Positions 49,855-59,002 of a DNA stretch of 64,000 bases are shown piece by piece; the first letter of the stretch is position 1, and every line of letters starts with the position of its first letter. This stretch comes from JAGSPQ01 sp038206395. Its GTDB lineage: Bacteria > Myxococcota > Myxococcia > Myxococcales > Myxococcaceae. The DNA lies in assembly GCA_038206395.1 (NCBI GenBank), contig JBBRAX010000026.1, forward strand, positions 1-64,000, given 5' to 3'. Made by a program: the position numbers and the translations under genes. A model generated the notes under the pieces. The model ran no database searches, was not told the DNA's origin, and saw nothing but the letters and a program-made list of their open reading frames with translations.

Positions 49855-51459
49855 ATGCTTGCGACCTTCGCGGTGCTGCTGGTGCTGGCGCAGAAAGACG
49901 ATGTGCTGGTCGAGAAGCCCATCAACACCACCGACGCCGGGTACGGGTTCCTGGTGTACGTGCCGCCCGGGTATTCGACGTCGACAGCGAGGCACTCGCT
50001 CGTCCTCTTCCTTCACGGCGCAGGCGAGGTCGGCGCCGGCATGGGCTCCGAGCTCTTCGACGAGATGACGGCGCATGGCGCGGCGAAGCTGCTGAAGACG
50101 GGAGCCACGATCACCACGGACGACGCGGGCCTGCGCGAGGCGCGCAACGGCAGCCGGATCTTCGCGAACGACGACGCGATCGTGATTTCTCCGCAGTCGC
50201 CGGCGTGGTGGGACGCGGGGAAGCTCAACGACTTCCTCACCTGGGTGATGCACCACTACCGGGTGAACCCGCGGCGCATCTACATCACTGGCATCAGCAT
50301 GGGTGGGGGCGGAACGTGGGACTACACGGCGGGCCAGGGACGCTACCGCGTCGCGGCGGCGCTGCCGGTGTGCGGAGCGTCGGGCGGCGGCTCCGGGCTT
50401 CGCTTCACCAACACGCAGGTCTGGGCGTTTCATTCGTGGGGCGATGGCACGGTGCCCAGCGCGAACAGCGTCAACTGGGTCTCGAACATCGGCGACACGC
50501 TCGCGGGCACGAACATCCCCACGGTGCTCACGGGGTACCCGCATGTGAATGGCGTCGTGACCAGCCCCGCGGCGCAGACGATGACGGCCGTCTACACGGA
50601 TGCGGGGTTCAGCTGGTCGCCGGGGTCGAACGCCGACGGTGGCTCGTCGCTGCGGCTGACGCTCTACACCGACAACAGCCACGACTCGTGGACGCGCACG
50701 TACAACAACCCCGACGCGTGGAAGTGGTTGTTCCGCGCGCGGTCGGTGGTGGATCCGAAGCTCGAGAACGCGCTGGTGGTCGATGACCTCGACGACGGCT
50801 TCAGCGCAGACGGTGGCTGGGCGCGGCTGCAGCCCGCGGCTGGCGGGTTCTATGCGTGGGAGACGCTCGAGGCGAACCTGAACACCCAGCCGACGGCGCG
50901 GTTCCAGGCGACCGTGCCGATGGCGGGCGTGTACGGGGTGGTCGCGAGCGGGCTCGGTGGGTCCAATCGCACCGTCTGCGTCGTCGACGTGTCGTCTGCT
51001 TCCGGCACTGCGGCGCTGTCGTGGGACCAACGCGATGGTGGCGTCGCGTCACTGGGCACCGTGCCGATGTCCGGGGCGGTGTCGTTGACGCTTCGTTCGA
51101 CCGCGGCGGCGGGGTTCTTGTCCGCTGACGCGATCGGACTGGTGTGGGTCGGGCCGATCGACGCGGGCGTGCTGGATCCGCCCGTCGGCGATGCGGGCAC
51201 GACCGACGCAGGGTCGATGGGCATGGATGCAGGCGCTTCGGACGCAGGCACGGTCATCGACGCGGGCACGCCGGCCACCGCGGATGGAGGCACGGGCGCA
51301 CCACCGCCGCCGACCGATGGCGGCGGCTTCGGAACTCCGAACGGGATGACGGGAAGCTGCGGCTGCTCGTCGACGTCGTCGCCGCTGATGTTCGCGATGC
51401 TCGGGCTGCTCGCGCTCGCCCGTCGACGTCGGTTCGGCCCAGGTCCAGTCGAGCGATGA
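49855..51459 (+). CDS. Secreted alpha/beta-hydrolase with MYXO-CTERM anchor
   Basis: The 534-residue product has a short signal peptide (MLATFAVLLVLAQ). An esterase domain follows: FLHGAGEVG as oxyanion region, nucleophile Ser148 in GISMGGGG, a later Asp region, and the His in DNSHDSWT. This resembles polyhydroxybutyrate depolymerase or feruloyl-esterase types. Residues 310-430 form a golvesin-like beta domain (GVYGVVASG). A D-A-G repeat linker leads to CGCSS, a hydrophobic helix and RRRR, a MYXO-CTERM signal. Likely a surface-attached polymer-degrading enzyme. Confidence 0.75.
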   Translation: MLATFAVLLVLAQKDDVLVEKPINTTDAGYGFLVYVPPGYSTSTARHSLVLFLHGAGEVGAGMGSELFDEMTAHGAAKLLKTGATITTDDAGLREARNGSRIFANDDAIVISPQSPAWWDAGKLNDFLTWVMHHYRVNPRRIYITGISMGGGGTWDYTAGQGRYRVAAALPVCGASGGGSGLRFTNTQVWAFHSWGDGTVPSANSVNWVSNIGDTLAGTNIPTVLTGYPHVNGVVTSPAAQTMTAVYTDAGFSWSPGSNADGGSSLRLTLYTDNSHDSWTRTYNNPDAWKWLFRARSVVDPKLENALVVDDLDDGFSADGGWARLQPAAGGFYAWETLEANLNTQPTARFQATVPMAGVYGVVASGLGGSNRTVCVVDVSSASGTAALSWDQRDGGVASLGTVPMSGAVSLTLRSTAAAGFLSADAIGLVWVGPIDAGVLDPPVGDAGTTDAGSMGMDAGASDAGTVIDAGTPATADGGTGAPPPPTDGGGFGTPNGMTGSCGCSSTSSPLMFAMLGLLALARRRRFGPGPVER

Positions 51460-51543
51460 GCCGCCGCTGCGGCACGTGATCAAGCGGCAGGTCCTTCGCC
51501 GAACCTCTGCGGGGTCAGACACTCCGCGTTCGAGGGACAACAT

Positions 51544-51573
51544 CATCCCTCGACTTCTCTCGGGATAAACGGG
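51544..51573. repeat. REP-like 30-bp repeat, intergenic copy
   Basis: Second copy of the 30-bp unit found at 20940-20969, differing at one base. A 7-bp inverted repeat (CGAGGGA, 51531-51537; TCCCTCG, 51546-51552) uses its left end, so it can form a hairpin after the esterase gene. The 138-bp gap holds no gene. Confidence 0.65.
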
Positions 51574-51597
51574 CACGGGTGTAAGGTCCCGCGCCGG

Positions 51598-52074
51598 ATG
51601 CACGTGCTCTTCACGAAGCTGTCGGACCTCAGGCACCGGGTCGAGGTCATCCGCGCCGACGGCACGCGCGAGAAGGCGGACCTCGAGACGAAGACATTCC
51701 TCGTTCACGACTTCGTGCACTACGCGGTCGAGAGCCTGGCCGGGATGACGTCGGGCTTCTTCGGCACGCTCGCCGCCGGAGCCCCGCTCCGTCTTCTCAA
51801 CGACGCCAACGCCACCTGGGATCCCGATTCGCAGATCGGACTCGCAGAATCGATCGTCGGCCCGATGCAGAGCGTGATGAAGGGCCGCCTCGACGCCAAC
51901 GGCCTCATCTCTGGCCTCGACGGCATGTTCACCGCGACCAACAAGCAGCGCCCGAACTGGGTGAACGCCGCCTTCGTCGCGCAGGTGCAGGCCGAGTACG
52001 ACCGCCTCTGGGGCGCGTGGCGCGCGACGCCGTTTCAGGGCCAGCTGACGCTCGTCTGGCCGAAGAAGAAATGA
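51598..52074 (+). CDS. Conserved hypothetical protein (158 aa), radical-SAM partner
   Basis: The 158-residue cytosolic protein has a compact N-terminus (MHVLFTKLSDLRHRVEVIRADG), the conserved block FLVHDFVHYAVES, then a helical half ending QLTLVWPKKK. I do not recognise a named family, though similar HDFVHYAVE proteins occur in several phyla. The stop overlaps the radical-SAM start (ATGA), so the two are translated together and may work together. Confidence 0.6.
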   Translation: MHVLFTKLSDLRHRVEVIRADGTREKADLETKTFLVHDFVHYAVESLAGMTSGFFGTLAAGAPLRLLNDANATWDPDSQIGLAESIVGPMQSVMKGRLDANGLISGLDGMFTATNKQRPNWVNAAFVAQVQAEYDRLWGAWRATPFQGQLTLVWPKKK

Positions 52075-53948
52075 AGCGCCTCAAGCTGGTGCAGCTGCCC
52101 GTGCCTCCGCCTGCCGCGTTGGCCGCCACCGGCAACGTGCCGCTGGCCGCCGGCTGTCTCGGAGTCGCCGCGCGCGTTCACGGCCTCGGCCAACACCTGC
52201 AAATCGAAGTGCTCGCCCCCAGCGTCACCGACGCTTACGGCGACACCCGCCTCGCCGAGCTGATCGCCAAAGACGAGCCCGACTTCCTCGGCCTGTCCCT
52301 CTACCTCTGGAGCTCCGAGCGCAGCCTTCACCTCGCCCGCGAAGTGAAGAAGCGGTCGCCCCGCACCAAGGTGCTCATCGGCGGCCCCGAGGTCGGCCCC
52401 GACAACCCGTTCATCCTCGGGCAGGACGGCTACGACGTCGCCGTCACCGGTGAAGCCGAAGACACCTTCTCGGCGCTGATGACGAAGCTCGCCGCCTGCG
52501 AAGACGTCGCCGGAATGCCGAACGTCGCCGTCCGCGGAAAATCCGGCCTGCTTCCCTTCGGCCCCGCTGCCAACGCCAACTTCGCGCTCACCCAATACCC
52601 GTCGCCGTATGTCGAAGGGCTGGTGCCGGTCGACCCCGAGCGCTCGACCTACCTCGAGACCGTGCGCGGCTGCAGATCGCACTGCACCTTCTGCTTCTAC
52701 CCGCGCAGCAGCAGCGTGCTTCGCGTGCTCGACGTCGAACGCAGCGCGCAGCTGATCGCCACCCTTCGCGACAAGGGCGCGCGCGAGGTCGTCTTCCTCG
52801 ACCCGACCTTCAACCACCGCCCCGACTTCGAGGCGCTGCTCGACGCGCTCGCCGAAGTGAACCGCGACCGCACGATGACCTTCTTCGGTGAAATCCGCGC
52901 CGAAGGCCTCACGCCCGCCCACGCCGCGCAGCTGGCGAAGGCCGGCTTCACCAAGCTCGAAATCGGGCTGCAGTCGGTGAACCGCGAGACGCTGAAGCGG
53001 GTGAAGCGCGGAGGCAGCCCCGAGAAGGTCGCCGCGGCCGCGAAGATGCTGCACGACGTCGGCATCGAGCTGCTCGTCGACTTGATCGTCGGACTTCCCG
53101 GCGACACCTCCGACGACGTGATGCGCGGCATCGACTTCCTCGGAGCGCACGGCCTCGGCGACGAAGCCCAGGTGTTCGCGCTGTCACTGCTGCCTGGCAC
53201 CGCGATGCGCACCGACGCGAAGAAAGACGGCGTCGAGTTCGACCCCGCCCCGCCCTACCGCGTGCTGCAGACCTCGACGATGAACCGCGACACGCTGCGT
53301 TCGACGCTCGAGCGCGCCGAAGTGCAGCTGAACCGCCGCCTCGACGAGCAGCCCCGCCCGCACCTTGTTGACCGTGCCGCGCGCCTCGACATGCCCGACG
53401 TCTTCCAGCTCGGTGAGCCCGCGTCGCCCGGCGCGCAGCACGTCTCGCTGTGGTGCGACGCGCCGGACCTCTTCGAGCAGCGAGACGCGATTGGCAAAGC
53501 GGTCGACGCGCGGCTGGCGATCGACCCGTACGCCACGCTCGACATCGTGCTGGTGGCGCGCCGCAACTTCCCGCTCGACCTCCTCGATTCCGTTCGCGCG
53601 AAGCTCGCCGCGGGCACGCAGTCATATCTCTCGCGCACGCTCGCCCTGCGCGGCGAAGACCTGCAGCGGCGCATCACCGTCGTCGTGCCGCAGGACTCGC
53701 ACGCCACCGCCGATTGGATTGACGCCGCGCGCGACGTGGTGCCCGTGTTCCGAGATCAGACGCTGCGCCAGGCCGCTGCGGATGCCGAAGCGCTCGGTGA
53801 CACGTTGCCCTGCGCCCGCATCGTCGGTGACGCGTCAGACCCGGCCGACTGGCGCCGCCTCAACGACGTCGCCGACCCCGCGTCGGTCGCCTTTGCCGAT
53901 CGCGTGCTCGAGATTCGCTGGCTGCACCGCCTGCTCGCCGTGGCTTAG
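52071..53948 (+). CDS. B12-binding radical SAM protein
   Basis: The 625-residue protein has an N-terminal cobalamin-binding Rossmann half (LVQLPVPPPAALAATGN; GLSLYLWSSERSL; IGGPEVG). The radical SAM core follows, with the 4Fe-4S ligands Cys201-x3-Cys205-x2-Cys208 (GCRSHCTFC). The canonical TIM-barrel continues (LEIGLQSVNRETLKRVKR; DLIVGLPGDT). A C-terminal domain of about 200 residues is specific. Such enzymes methylate or rearrange unreactive carbons. The substrate is unknown. Its stop overlaps the opposite gene's stop. Confidence 0.85.
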   Translation: MKRLKLVQLPVPPPAALAATGNVPLAAGCLGVAARVHGLGQHLQIEVLAPSVTDAYGDTRLAELIAKDEPDFLGLSLYLWSSERSLHLAREVKKRSPRTKVLIGGPEVGPDNPFILGQDGYDVAVTGEAEDTFSALMTKLAACEDVAGMPNVAVRGKSGLLPFGPAANANFALTQYPSPYVEGLVPVDPERSTYLETVRGCRSHCTFCFYPRSSSVLRVLDVERSAQLIATLRDKGAREVVFLDPTFNHRPDFEALLDALAEVNRDRTMTFFGEIRAEGLTPAHAAQLAKAGFTKLEIGLQSVNRETLKRVKRGGSPEKVAAAAKMLHDVGIELLVDLIVGLPGDTSDDVMRGIDFLGAHGLGDEAQVFALSLLPGTAMRTDAKKDGVEFDPAPPYRVLQTSTMNRDTLRSTLERAEVQLNRRLDEQPRPHLVDRAARLDMPDVFQLGEPASPGAQHVSLWCDAPDLFEQRDAIGKAVDARLAIDPYATLDIVLVARRNFPLDLLDSVRAKLAAGTQSYLSRTLALRGEDLQRRITVVVPQDSHATADWIDAARDVVPVFRDQTLRQAAADAEALGDTLPCARIVGDASDPADWRRLNDVADPASVAFADRVLEIRWLHRLLAVA

Positions 53949-55489
53949 CTCGACGGCGGCGTCATCCACACCTTCTTCAAGAACTCCACGTTCTGAAGAT
54001 CGGCGTCGTGGTGCTTCGTGAGCCCCGCCAGCAGTCCCACGTGCACCAGCACGACCAGCGCCGCCGCCACCGCCACTTCTCGCGCGCGCCCGACGGCGAG
54101 CCGAAGGCCGATGATCGCGGCGGCCCCGACGAGCAGCAGAATCGCCAGCGTCCCCGCGAAGCCATTGGGCGCCTTCAAGAACATCAGCACCGTCGGCGGC
54201 AGGTAGCCCGCGCGGAACAGCGGCACGGCCAGCCCGAACAACGCCGTCGAGTGCGAGTCGGGGATGTAGTTCACGAAAGCGAGCGCCCCGTCGACCAGCA
54301 CACTGCTGACGCAGAGGCCCGCCGCGATCCCGAAGCCCACGCGCCCGTCGAAGGTCTTCGCCTCCAAGAGCCATTGCAGCGCGAGCCCCACCGGCAACAA
54401 CAAGAAGGGCATCAGCGGCGTCAGGTGCCGCGGGCCCGTCGTCCAGCCCCACGAGCTGTAGGTAAATGACGACGTGAAGTACGCGTTGCCCAGCAGCAGT
54501 GTCACGGTGAACACGAAGAGCGCGCGCTGCTCGCGAAACAATTTCCTCAAGCCCCCGAACGCCAGCAACAGAAACGGCGACAGGGTGAAGAGCCCGCGCA
54601 GCGGCGAGAAGAACGACAGCGCGAAGGCCGACGGGTCGGGGTAGCGAATGCCGAGGAAGCCGCCGACGTGCCACTCCTGGTAACCGGGGTCGTTGAGGAA
54701 CTTGTACCCGCTGGTCAGCGGGTGGCCGAACGCCGACTGGTGGTACGCCATCAGCCCGCCGAGAAAGGGCGCCGAGCCGAGCAGCACCAGGCCGCCGACC
54801 TTCGCCAATGCCATCGCCTTCTGCTGCCCCGTGCCCTGCGTTGCGGTAACGACTGCGTACGCCGCGTAGATCGCCAGACACACCACGCCCAGCGCTCCCG
54901 TGTATTCGGTGGCGACCACCGCTCCGCTGAAGGCGCCGCTCACCGCCCAGCCCCACTGCTTCCACTGCTGGCTCAGCGTGCGCCACGCGGCGTAGAAGGC
55001 CATGAACAGCAGCACCGCCGTCAGCTGGTGCGAGAAGAAGAGCTGCGAGTACGCGAAGGCCATCGTGCCCAGCGCGTAGGTCGCGATGACGGTGTCGGCG
55101 ATGAGCGGCGATAAGTAGACGAGCAGGAACCGCCGCAGAAAGACGAGCATCGCCAGCGTCGGCAGAATCAGCAGGAACAGCCGCGACCAATACACCTGGG
55201 TCACGTCGGTCACCGGCCCGAACAGCTTCATCACGGCGTAGACGGGCGCCGCCACGAAGGAAAGCAGCGGCGCCTTCGATGGGTAGAGCACTCCGTTCAC
55301 GACCGACAGATCTCCGACCATGCCGTACTCGGCGATGGTGTCGTTGATCGAGATCTTCCCGTGGTCGACCAGCGCGCGCGTCTGCCAGAGGCGGCACAGC
55401 TCGTTCGGCGACCGCAGCCCCGGGTGGTACGGGAACACCAGCAGGTAGAGCGCGACGACAAAGCCGAAGACCAACCGGGGGTTCTGCAT
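53945..55489 (-). CDS. Multi-spanning membrane protein, probable GT-C glycosyltransferase
   Basis: The 514-residue protein from ATG 55489 has about eleven membrane helices. The first loop contains HPGLRSPNELCRLWQTRALVDHG, in the position of the acidic GT-C motif. A conserved GWTTGPRHLTPLMPF occurs at about residue 375. Proteins of this layout are annotated as dolichyl-phosphate-mannose-like glycosyltransferases of unknown acceptor. It is divergent from the zinc-finger kinase (67 bp). Confidence 0.6.
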   Translation of the reverse strand: MQNPRLVFGFVVALYLLVFPYHPGLRSPNELCRLWQTRALVDHGKISINDTIAEYGMVGDLSVVNGVLYPSKAPLLSFVAAPVYAVMKLFGPVTDVTQVYWSRLFLLILPTLAMLVFLRRFLLVYLSPLIADTVIATYALGTMAFAYSQLFFSHQLTAVLLFMAFYAAWRTLSQQWKQWGWAVSGAFSGAVVATEYTGALGVVCLAIYAAYAVVTATQGTGQQKAMALAKVGGLVLLGSAPFLGGLMAYHQSAFGHPLTSGYKFLNDPGYQEWHVGGFLGIRYPDPSAFALSFFSPLRGLFTLSPFLLLAFGGLRKLFREQRALFVFTVTLLLGNAYFTSSFTYSSWGWTTGPRHLTPLMPFLLLPVGLALQWLLEAKTFDGRVGFGIAAGLCVSSVLVDGALAFVNYIPDSHSTALFGLAVPLFRAGYLPPTVLMFLKAPNGFAGTLAILLLVGAAAIIGLRLAVGRAREVAVAAALVVLVHVGLLAGLTKHHDADLQNVEFLKKVWMTPPSS

Positions 55490-55556
55490 GGGCGGCGTGT
55501 AGCCGCACGCCTCAAGGGAAGCCAGCGGGCACTTCACCGGTTAACGTCCGCCCCCC

Positions 55557-58500
55557 TTGGACTCCGCCCACCTCGACGAGGACACACTGTCGCAGCTCGC
55601 CGGGGGCACGCTCGACCCGCTGCGGGCGGCAGCCGTGGCGGAACACCTGGCCGACTGCAAGCAGTGCGTCGCGCGACACGAAGCGTTGTCGGCGGTGCTC
55701 TTCTCGAAGACTTTCGCGGCGCCCATCTCGAACACGCCCGCGCCCGCGCAGACCAACCCTGATGGCCCCGACGCACGGTCGACTGCCACGGGGGTGCGGC
55801 TGCTGCACAAGGGCACCTCGCTGGGCCGGTACGTGCTGCTCGAGAAGCTCGGCTCGGGGGGCATGGGCGAAGTCTTCGCCGCGTACGACCCCCAGCTCGA
55901 TCGCAAGGTCGCGCTCAAGCTGCTGCGCAGCGGCAGCCTCAACGCCGATGAAGGAAAAGCGCGGCTGGTGCGCGAGGCCCAGGCGATGGCGCGGCTCCAG
56001 CACCCGAACGTCGCCGCCGTTCACGACGTCGGCACCTTCGACGAACGCGTCTTCGTCGCGATGGAGTTCATCGAGGGCGAGACGCTTTCCGAATGGCTGC
56101 GCGGGCAGCGCGAATGGAAAGAGGTGGTGCGGCTCTTCATCGAGTGCGGCAGCGGCCTTTCGGCAGCGCACCGGGCGGGCATCGTTCACCGCGACTTCAA
56201 GCCCGACAATGTGCTGATCGGCTCGGATGGCCGGCCCCGCGTCGTCGACTTCGGCCTCGCGCGCCAGTCGCACACCCCCACCGAGAACCGCGTCGCCCGC
56301 CCCATCTCTGATGCGCCCGTCGACGCGGGCTTCGGCTCGCCCCTCACCCGCGACGGGGCGGTGATGGGCACCCCCGGCTACATGGCCCCCGAGCAGCTCA
56401 ACGGCCTGACCACCGATGCCCGCAGCGATCAGTTCGCCTTCAGCGTCGCGCTGTACGAGGCGCTGTACGGCAAGCGGCCCTTCGGCGGCACCACGCTGCG
56501 CGCGCACGCAGCGGAAATCGAGGCCCAGAAGGTTGCTCCCGTGCCCTCGGGCAGCGAGGTGCCATCGCACGTGCACGACACGGTGCTGCGCGGCTTGTCG
56601 GCGGACCCGAGCAAGCGCTTCGACTCGATCGATCAGATGATCGAGAAGCTGCGGCCCCGGCGCGTCGCCACCGCGGGCAAGCGCTTCATCGCCGCGCTGG
56701 TCGTGCTCTCGATCATCGGGCTCGTCGCCGTCAGCTACGGCGTCTTCGCCAGCCAGAAGCTGCAGGTGTGCAGCGGCAGTGAGAAGAAGCTCGCGGGCAT
56801 CTGGGATGAGCCGACCAAAGCGCGCTTGAAGACCGCGTTCATTGGCACCAACGCGCCTTTCGTCGTCGACGCGTGGCGGCTCGTCGAGACGTCGCTGAAC
56901 ACGTACACCCGCACCTGGATCGCGGCGGCGGGCGACGCGTGCGAAGCGGCCCGGCTGCGCAAGACGGACACCGAAGAGGACTACCAGCGAAAGCTGCGCT
57001 GCCTCGACGAGCGCGTTCAGCACCTGAAGAGCATCACCAAGCGGCTCGAGTCGGCCGATCGCATCGTCGTCATTAACTCGATCTCACTCGTGAAAGGCCT
57101 CGACCCGGTCGAGACGTGCCTCGACGTCGCGGCGCTGGCGGCGCACCCGCGGCTCGGCAACAAGGCGAACGCCAGGGAAGACGAGCTGGGTCAGGCGCTG
57201 CTCGAGGCGCGCACGCTTCACGACTCGGGGAAGTACAGCAAAGGCATCGAGGTGCTCACCGGCGCGCTGATGCTCCCCCACAGCGCGACCGCCGGTTCCG
57301 TCGCCGAGGCGAAGCTGTTGCTCGGCCGCCTGCAGGCGCGCGCGGGCCTCGCGAAGGAAGCAGAGGCGACGTTGCTGGCGGCGGCGGTGTCGGCCCAGAC
57401 GACGGGCGAGGCGTCGCTGGCGGCGCGCGCGTTCAGCCGGCTCGCGATGGTGGTGGGCAGCATGGGCAACCGCTTCGACGACGCGCATACCTGGCAACAG
57501 CTGGCCGTCGCGTCGGCGAGCCGCGTCGCGAGCGACAAGGAAATCGAGGCCGAGCTCAGCAGCAACGCCGGCATCGTCGCGCTCGCCGAGAACGAGCCAA
57601 AGCGCGCGTACGACGAGTTCAAGAACGCGCTCACGCTGCAGGAAGAACGGCTGGGCGAAGACAACCCCGAGGTCGCGCGCACGCTGAACAACCTCGGCGT
57701 CGCGCTGGCCCGCCTGCGCCGCTACAAAGAATCGAGCGAGCAGTACAAGCGCAGCTACGAGCTGCAGCTGAAGTACCTCGGCACCGAGCACCCCGACACC
57801 GCCGCGACGATGCACAACCTCGGAGTGATGGAACGCAAAGAAGGCCAGCTGTCAGACGCCCTCACCCACTTCGAACGCGCGCTCAGCGTCCGGAGGCTCA
57901 CGCTGGGCGAAGAGCACCCCGAGACGGCGACCACGTACGTCGCGCTGGCCAACCTGCAAATCAAGCTCGAGAGCCCCGACGCCGCGCTCGACAACCTGAA
58001 CCGCGCGCTCGCGATTCGAAAGAAGGTCTACGGAAACACCCACCCGCTGGTCGCCAGCGTGTACGACGATCTCGCGGGCTTCTACCTGTCGCGCCGGTCA
58101 GGAAAGGAAGCCTTGGAGAACGCGCAGCAGGCGCTGGCGATCTCTGCGACGGCGGCGGGCCACGACAAGGCTGGCTCGGCGTACATGCTGCTGGGCCAGT
58201 GGGACAAAGCGCAGGCCGAGCTCGTGAAGGCCCTGACGGCGCGGCAGGAAAAGTTCGGACCCGACGACCCCGAGGTCGCCAGCGCGCTCAACTCGATGGG
58301 CGACCTCTACCTCGCGCAGGGGAAAGCCGCCCAGGCGCTGGTCTACTTCGAGCGCGCGCTGGCGCTTCGCCGCAAGCAACTGAAGGAAGACGACCTGTCT
58401 CTCGCTTTCGATCTGCTCGGCATCGGCCGCAGCCACCTGATGCTCAAGCAACCCGAAGCCGCCATCGAGCCGCTGTCTCACGCGCTGAAGTTGCGCGAGC

Positions 58501-58694
58501 CGAGCCAGGACACCGCCGAAGTCGCCGTGGTGCGGTACGAGCTCGCGCGCGCGCTGTGGGAAGCCAAGCCGGAACAGCGCGAGCAGGCCGTGGTGCTCGC
58601 CGCGCTCGCGCGCGAAGGGATGACGAAGGACAGACAGCCCGACGTCGAGAAGTGGATGGTGACCCACGCACTGCCCGACGCAGGGACCCGGTGA
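55557..58694 (+). CDS. Ser/Thr kinase with N-terminal anti-sigma-type zinc finger and C-terminal TPRs
   Basis: The 1045-residue protein starts at TTG. Residues 5-37 form a zf-HC2 zinc finger like that of anti-sigma factors (His30-x3-Cys34-x2-Cys37). The kinase domain follows at about 95-365: loop GSGGMGEVF, Lys121, HRDFKPDN with His211, DFG. A membrane helix lies at about 377-399, then a 250-residue helical region, then at least eight TPRs (LNNLGVALARLRRYKESSEQY and kin), probably periplasmic. Zinc finger plus kinase suggests coupling of an extracytoplasmic signal to a sigma factor. GTGA overlap with the next gene. Confidence 0.9.
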   Translation: MDSAHLDEDTLSQLAGGTLDPLRAAAVAEHLADCKQCVARHEALSAVLFSKTFAAPISNTPAPAQTNPDGPDARSTATGVRLLHKGTSLGRYVLLEKLGSGGMGEVFAAYDPQLDRKVALKLLRSGSLNADEGKARLVREAQAMARLQHPNVAAVHDVGTFDERVFVAMEFIEGETLSEWLRGQREWKEVVRLFIECGSGLSAAHRAGIVHRDFKPDNVLIGSDGRPRVVDFGLARQSHTPTENRVARPISDAPVDAGFGSPLTRDGAVMGTPGYMAPEQLNGLTTDARSDQFAFSVALYEALYGKRPFGGTTLRAHAAEIEAQKVAPVPSGSEVPSHVHDTVLRGLSADPSKRFDSIDQMIEKLRPRRVATAGKRFIAALVVLSIIGLVAVSYGVFASQKLQVCSGSEKKLAGIWDEPTKARLKTAFIGTNAPFVVDAWRLVETSLNTYTRTWIAAAGDACEAARLRKTDTEEDYQRKLRCLDERVQHLKSITKRLESADRIVVINSISLVKGLDPVETCLDVAALAAHPRLGNKANAREDELGQALLEARTLHDSGKYSKGIEVLTGALMLPHSATAGSVAEAKLLLGRLQARAGLAKEAEATLLAAAVSAQTTGEASLAARAFSRLAMVVGSMGNRFDDAHTWQQLAVASASRVASDKEIEAELSSNAGIVALAENEPKRAYDEFKNALTLQEERLGEDNPEVARTLNNLGVALARLRRYKESSEQYKRSYELQLKYLGTEHPDTAATMHNLGVMERKEGQLSDALTHFERALSVRRLTLGEEHPETATTYVALANLQIKLESPDAALDNLNRALAIRKKVYGNTHPLVASVYDDLAGFYLSRRSGKEALENAQQALAISATAAGHDKAGSAYMLLGQWDKAQAELVKALTARQEKFGPDDPEVASALNSMGDLYLAQGKAAQALVYFERALALRRKQLKEDDLSLAFDLLGIGRSHLMLKQPEAAIEPLSHALKLREPSQDTAEVAVVRYELARALWEAKPEQREQAVVLAALAREGMTKDRQPDVEKWMVTHALPDAGTR

Positions 58695-59002
58695 AGCGCC
58701 CCACCCTCTTCATCTGCACAGGCTGCGAGTCCGACAACGCGAGCGGTGACGGCCAGGCGCTCTACGACGCGCTGCGCACCGAACGGAAGGCGCGGGGCTT
58801 CAAGCCCTTCTTCAGGCTGAAAGAAGCGAAGTGCCTCGACGGCTGCGACACGCCCTGCAACGCGCGGCTGAAGGGCGTCGATCGCAAGTCGGTGCGCATC
58901 ACCTGGCTCGACGCGCGAGAAGACGTCGAGTCGCTGCTGCTCGCGGCGAAGCGGTACTCCGAGTCGGGCGACGTCAGCGATCTTCCGGGGCGGCCCGGCT
59001 GA
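58691..59002 (+). CDS. DUF1636-family Cys-rich protein (2Fe-2S ferredoxin-like)
   Basis: The 103-residue product from GTG 58691 has Cys9 and Cys12 in FICTGC, then Cys48, Cys52 and Cys56 in KCLDGCDTPC. This spacing is that of DUF1636, a thioredoxin-fold group that probably binds an iron-sulfur cluster or metal, often near B12 or metal-uptake genes. The start overlaps the kinase stop (GTGA), so it may be cotranscribed with it; the 3' end overlaps the convergent spermidine-synthase-like gene by 29 bp. Confidence 0.7.
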   Translation: MKRPTLFICTGCESDNASGDGQALYDALRTERKARGFKPFFRLKEAKCLDGCDTPCNARLKGVDRKSVRITWLDAREDVESLLLAAKRYSESGDVSDLPGRPG

